Source: an uncultured Acidobacteriota bacterium (GTDB lineage Bacteria > Acidobacteriota > Thermoanaerobaculia > UBA5066). From it: DNA of 7,498 nt. Under the pieces are notes generated by a model, which saw only the letters and a program-made list of their open reading frames with translations, was not told where the DNA came from and did no database searches. The position numbers and the translations under genes were made by a program. The stretch spans positions 1 to 7,498 of the forward strand of contig CALFNC010000451.1 of assembly GCA_937902605.1 (NCBI GenBank), read 5' to 3'. Below, piece by piece: positions 5,446 to 7,498 of the stretch (positions are counted from its first letter, which is position 1; each line of letters starts with the position of its first letter).

Positions 5446-7498
5446 CTACAAAAGGTTCTGCGGGTCGACATCGAGGCGGGGTGGGACCTCCAGGCTGGAC
5501 AGGACCGCGCCAGCCGCAGCCAGGGCCTCGCGACTCTCGGAGCGGACGAGGAGCTGGACGCGCGAGAGCCCCTTCAATCGCTCGAGAGGGGCCGGAGCGG
5601 GGCCCAGGAGCCGGACGCTCCCCGCGACGGGCGACGACGAGACGGCTGCGCTTCCTTCCGTCGCCGCCCGGAACGCCGTGGCGGCGTCGGCGTCGGCCCA
5701 AAGGGCCAGCAGGAGATGGGTGAACGGCGGGTAGCGGAAGGTCCGGCGGAAGCGCAGCTCGGCATCCGCGAAGGCCGCCGGGTCCTGCCGGACCGCCGCC
5801 GCGATGGCCGGATGGTCCGGGCGGGAGGTCTGGACCGCGACGAGACCGGGCTTCTCCCCGCGCCCGACGCGTCCGGCCGCCTGAGTGACGAGCTGAAAGG
5901 TCCTCTCGGCCGAACGGAAGTCGGGGAACGAGAGGAGCGCATCGGCGTCCAGGACGGCAAGGGCCGTCGCTCCTGGGAAATCGTGTCCTTTAGCGACCAT
6001 CTGCGTTCCGAGAAGCGCCTGCGACCGCCCGTCCTCGAAGTCGAGGAGGATCCCCGCCGCCCCGCCTCGCCGCGCCGCGGCGTCCCGATCGAGGACCGAG
6101 TATCGGACCTCGGGAAACAGCTCCTCGAATCGCTCCGCCAGCCGCTCCGTCCCGAACCCGATCGGCATCAGAGTCTCCGACGCACAGGCCGGGCAGCGCG
6201 CCGGCCTGGGGATCGCTTCCCCGCAGTAGTGGCAGAGCAGCCGCTCTCCCCGCCGGTGGTACGTCCGAGCCACCGAGCAGCGAGCGCACCGGAAGTCGTG
6301 GCCGCACGAGCGGCAGAGGAGGCTGGGCGAGAAGCCTCGCCGGTTCAGGAGGACGATCCCCTGCTCGCCCCGGTCGAATGCCGCCCGGAGGATCTCGACC
6401 GTCCGCGTCGCGAAAAGGACCCGTCCGTGGTCTCCTGGCCGGGCCGGCTCGTCGCGAAGGTCGACCACCTCTACGAAGGCGGGCGGGCGGGCACCGGGGC
6501 GGGCCGGCAGGACGAGACGGGGAATTCTCCCCTCTCGCGCCCCGCGCTCTAGCTCCATCGACGGCGTGGCCGACCCGAGGACCAGAACAACTTCCTCCTG
6601 TCGTGCCCTCACCCGGGCCAGCGTCCGAGCGTCGTACCGGGGCGACTCTCCCTGCTTGTATGAGCCGTCGTGCGCCTCGTCCACCACGATCAGCCCGAGG
6701 CGCGGAAGAGGAGCGAAGACTGCGGATCGGGGTCCGACGACGACGTCCACGTCTCCGCGGCGGGCCCGTTCCCACTCGGCCGCCCTCTCGCCGTCTGAGA
6801 GACCGCTGTGGAGGAGCGAGACGCGGTCGCCGAAGCGCGCGAGCACGCGCCGCACGAGGAGGGGGGCGAGCGCGATCTCGGGGATCAGGAGGATCGACTG
6901 CTTCCCCTCTTCCCGAGCCGCCTCCGCGGCCCCGAGATAAACCTCGGTCTTCCCGCTTCCCGTCACACCGTCTAGCAGGAACGACATCTCTCGCCCCGTC
7001 CGGACCGCGGCGCCGATCGCTTCGACGGCCGCACGCTGCTCAGGCGTCGGGACGATCCGGCTGCCTGCCCACGCCGGTCCCGCGTGGACGGTCAGGTCGG
7101 CTCGTCGCTCGGACTCCACCACGCTGACGAGCCCTTCCTTGGCGAGGGACGAAAGGAGCGTTGGGGAGAAACCGGCGGCGCGCAGCTCGGCGGCCGCCGC
7201 CGGGCGCCCCAGCGCCGAGAGATGGCGGTGGAGCGCGAGCTGCTTCGGCTTCCGGGCGAGGAGGGCCTCCGTCTCCTCGTGGGGACGAGCGATCCAGGCC
7301 CTCTCCACGGGTGAGCTCTTCGGGCGGACACTTTCCGCGGCGACCCTCACGAAACCCTCGTCCAGTAGCCACCGGAGCGAGCGGGCCAGGCCGGCCGGGC
7401 CGAGGTCCTCCGCAAGTCCGGCCAGCGTCGCCCGTCCCTTCGCCACGATGGCCGAAAGAACCTCCCGGGCCCTCGGGTCGGCGGGGTTTCGGCCGACC
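5446..7498 (-). CDS. priA: Primosomal protein N' / replication-restart helicase PriA (N-terminus cut by window)
   Basis: PriA recognises stalled or D-loop forks and reloads the replisome, using a superfamily-2 3'-5' helicase. The frame is open to the right edge; 683 complete residues are visible. Numbers below count from an internal GTG at 7446, with 17 more residues upstream (ending REVLSAI), so the true start lies beyond the window. Order: winged-helix-like segments (up to about 110), Walker A GVTGSGKTEVY (160-170), PEIALAP (189-195), HSGLSDGER (213-221), GPRSAVFAPL (238-247), DEAHDGSYKQ (256-265) and GSATPSMELE (291-300). Next come eight zinc-ligand cysteines in four CxxC pairs (378/381, 387/390, 405/408, 418/421), then GTQMVAKGHDFPG (480-492), QAAGRVGRG (522-530) and a C-terminus ending VDPQNLL. 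The 3'-end-binding domain is mostly missing, roughly 100 residues by inference. DEAH replaces the DEEH of E. coli PriA. Confidence 0.97.
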   Translation of the reverse strand, partial: VGRNPADPRAREVLSAIVAKGRATLAGLAEDLGPAGLARSLRWLLDEGFVRVAAESVRPKSSPVERAWIARPHEETEALLARKPKQLALHRHLSALGRPAAAAELRAAGFSPTLLSSLAKEGLVSVVESERRADLTVHAGPAWAGSRIVPTPEQRAAVEAIGAAVRTGREMSFLLDGVTGSGKTEVYLGAAEAAREEGKQSILLIPEIALAPLLVRRVLARFGDRVSLLHSGLSDGERAAEWERARRGDVDVVVGPRSAVFAPLPRLGLIVVDEAHDGSYKQGESPRYDARTLARVRARQEEVVLVLGSATPSMELERGAREGRIPRLVLPARPGARPPAFVEVVDLRDEPARPGDHGRVLFATRTVEILRAAFDRGEQGIVLLNRRGFSPSLLCRSCGHDFRCARCSVARTYHRRGERLLCHYCGEAIPRPARCPACASETLMPIGFGTERLAERFEELFPEVRYSVLDRDAAARRGGAAGILLDFEDGRSQALLGTQMVAKGHDFPGATALAVLDADALLSFPDFRSAERTFQLVTQAAGRVGRGEKPGLVAVQTSRPDHPAIAAAVRQDPAAFADAELRFRRTFRYPPFTHLLLALWADADAATAFRAATEGSAAVSSSPVAGSVRLLGPAPAPLERLKGLSRVQLLVRSESREALAAAGAVLSSLEVPPRLDVDPQNLL

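Noticed and set aside
5437..6552. 371-codon open frame on the plus strand antisense to priA
   Set aside because: It is a shadow of PriA, whose helicase and zinc motifs are unmistakable on the other strand.

Overview
The window is a GC-rich, densely coding bacterial chromosome segment with four recognisable housekeeping genes on the minus strand and one accessory gene on the plus strand. A stand-alone AccA, RecJ, PriA and an LptC-type lipopolysaccharide-export protein point to a Gram-negative, LPS-making bacterium. The long LptC with an OstA-like second half, joined to recJ, together with the high GC, makes Acidobacteriota or a related high-GC diderm lineage plausible. That placement is inferred from gene content and was not tested.

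Layout, read along the minus strand from right to left. Positions 7498-5446 hold priA, lacking its N-terminus at the window edge. Positions 3954-2992 hold accA, 2995-1238 recJ, and 1241-1 an lptC-like gene that runs off the left edge and is open across the whole 1.2 kb. The last three genes are linked by 4-base stop/start overlaps (GTGA, then ATGA), so they very likely form one translationally coupled operon. Between priA and accA, on the plus strand, lies a COG1373-type ATPase with an AAA_14 domain and a DUF4143 C-terminus (4116-5354). It faces away from accA and converges on priA.

The two gaps are short. The 161-base divergent gap (3955-4115) is less GC-rich than the genes. It holds a cluster of palindromes and direct repeats at the ATPase start and a 31-codon minus-strand ORF of doubtful status. 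The 91-base convergent gap (5355-5445) begins inside a perfect 10-bp inverted repeat that spans the ATPase stop codon. No tRNA, rRNA, CRISPR array, insertion sequence or transposase was seen.

The operon joins unrelated functions: the committed step of fatty-acid synthesis (AccA), single-strand DNA exonuclease repair (RecJ) and LPS transport (LptC). PriA, for replication restart, lies upstream on the same strand. The ATPase looks like an accessory gene inserted into this run. The least explained sequence signal is a 17-bp string containing a perfect 12-bp palindrome, found once in lptC and once in recJ in different reading frames, with a near-copy in lptC.
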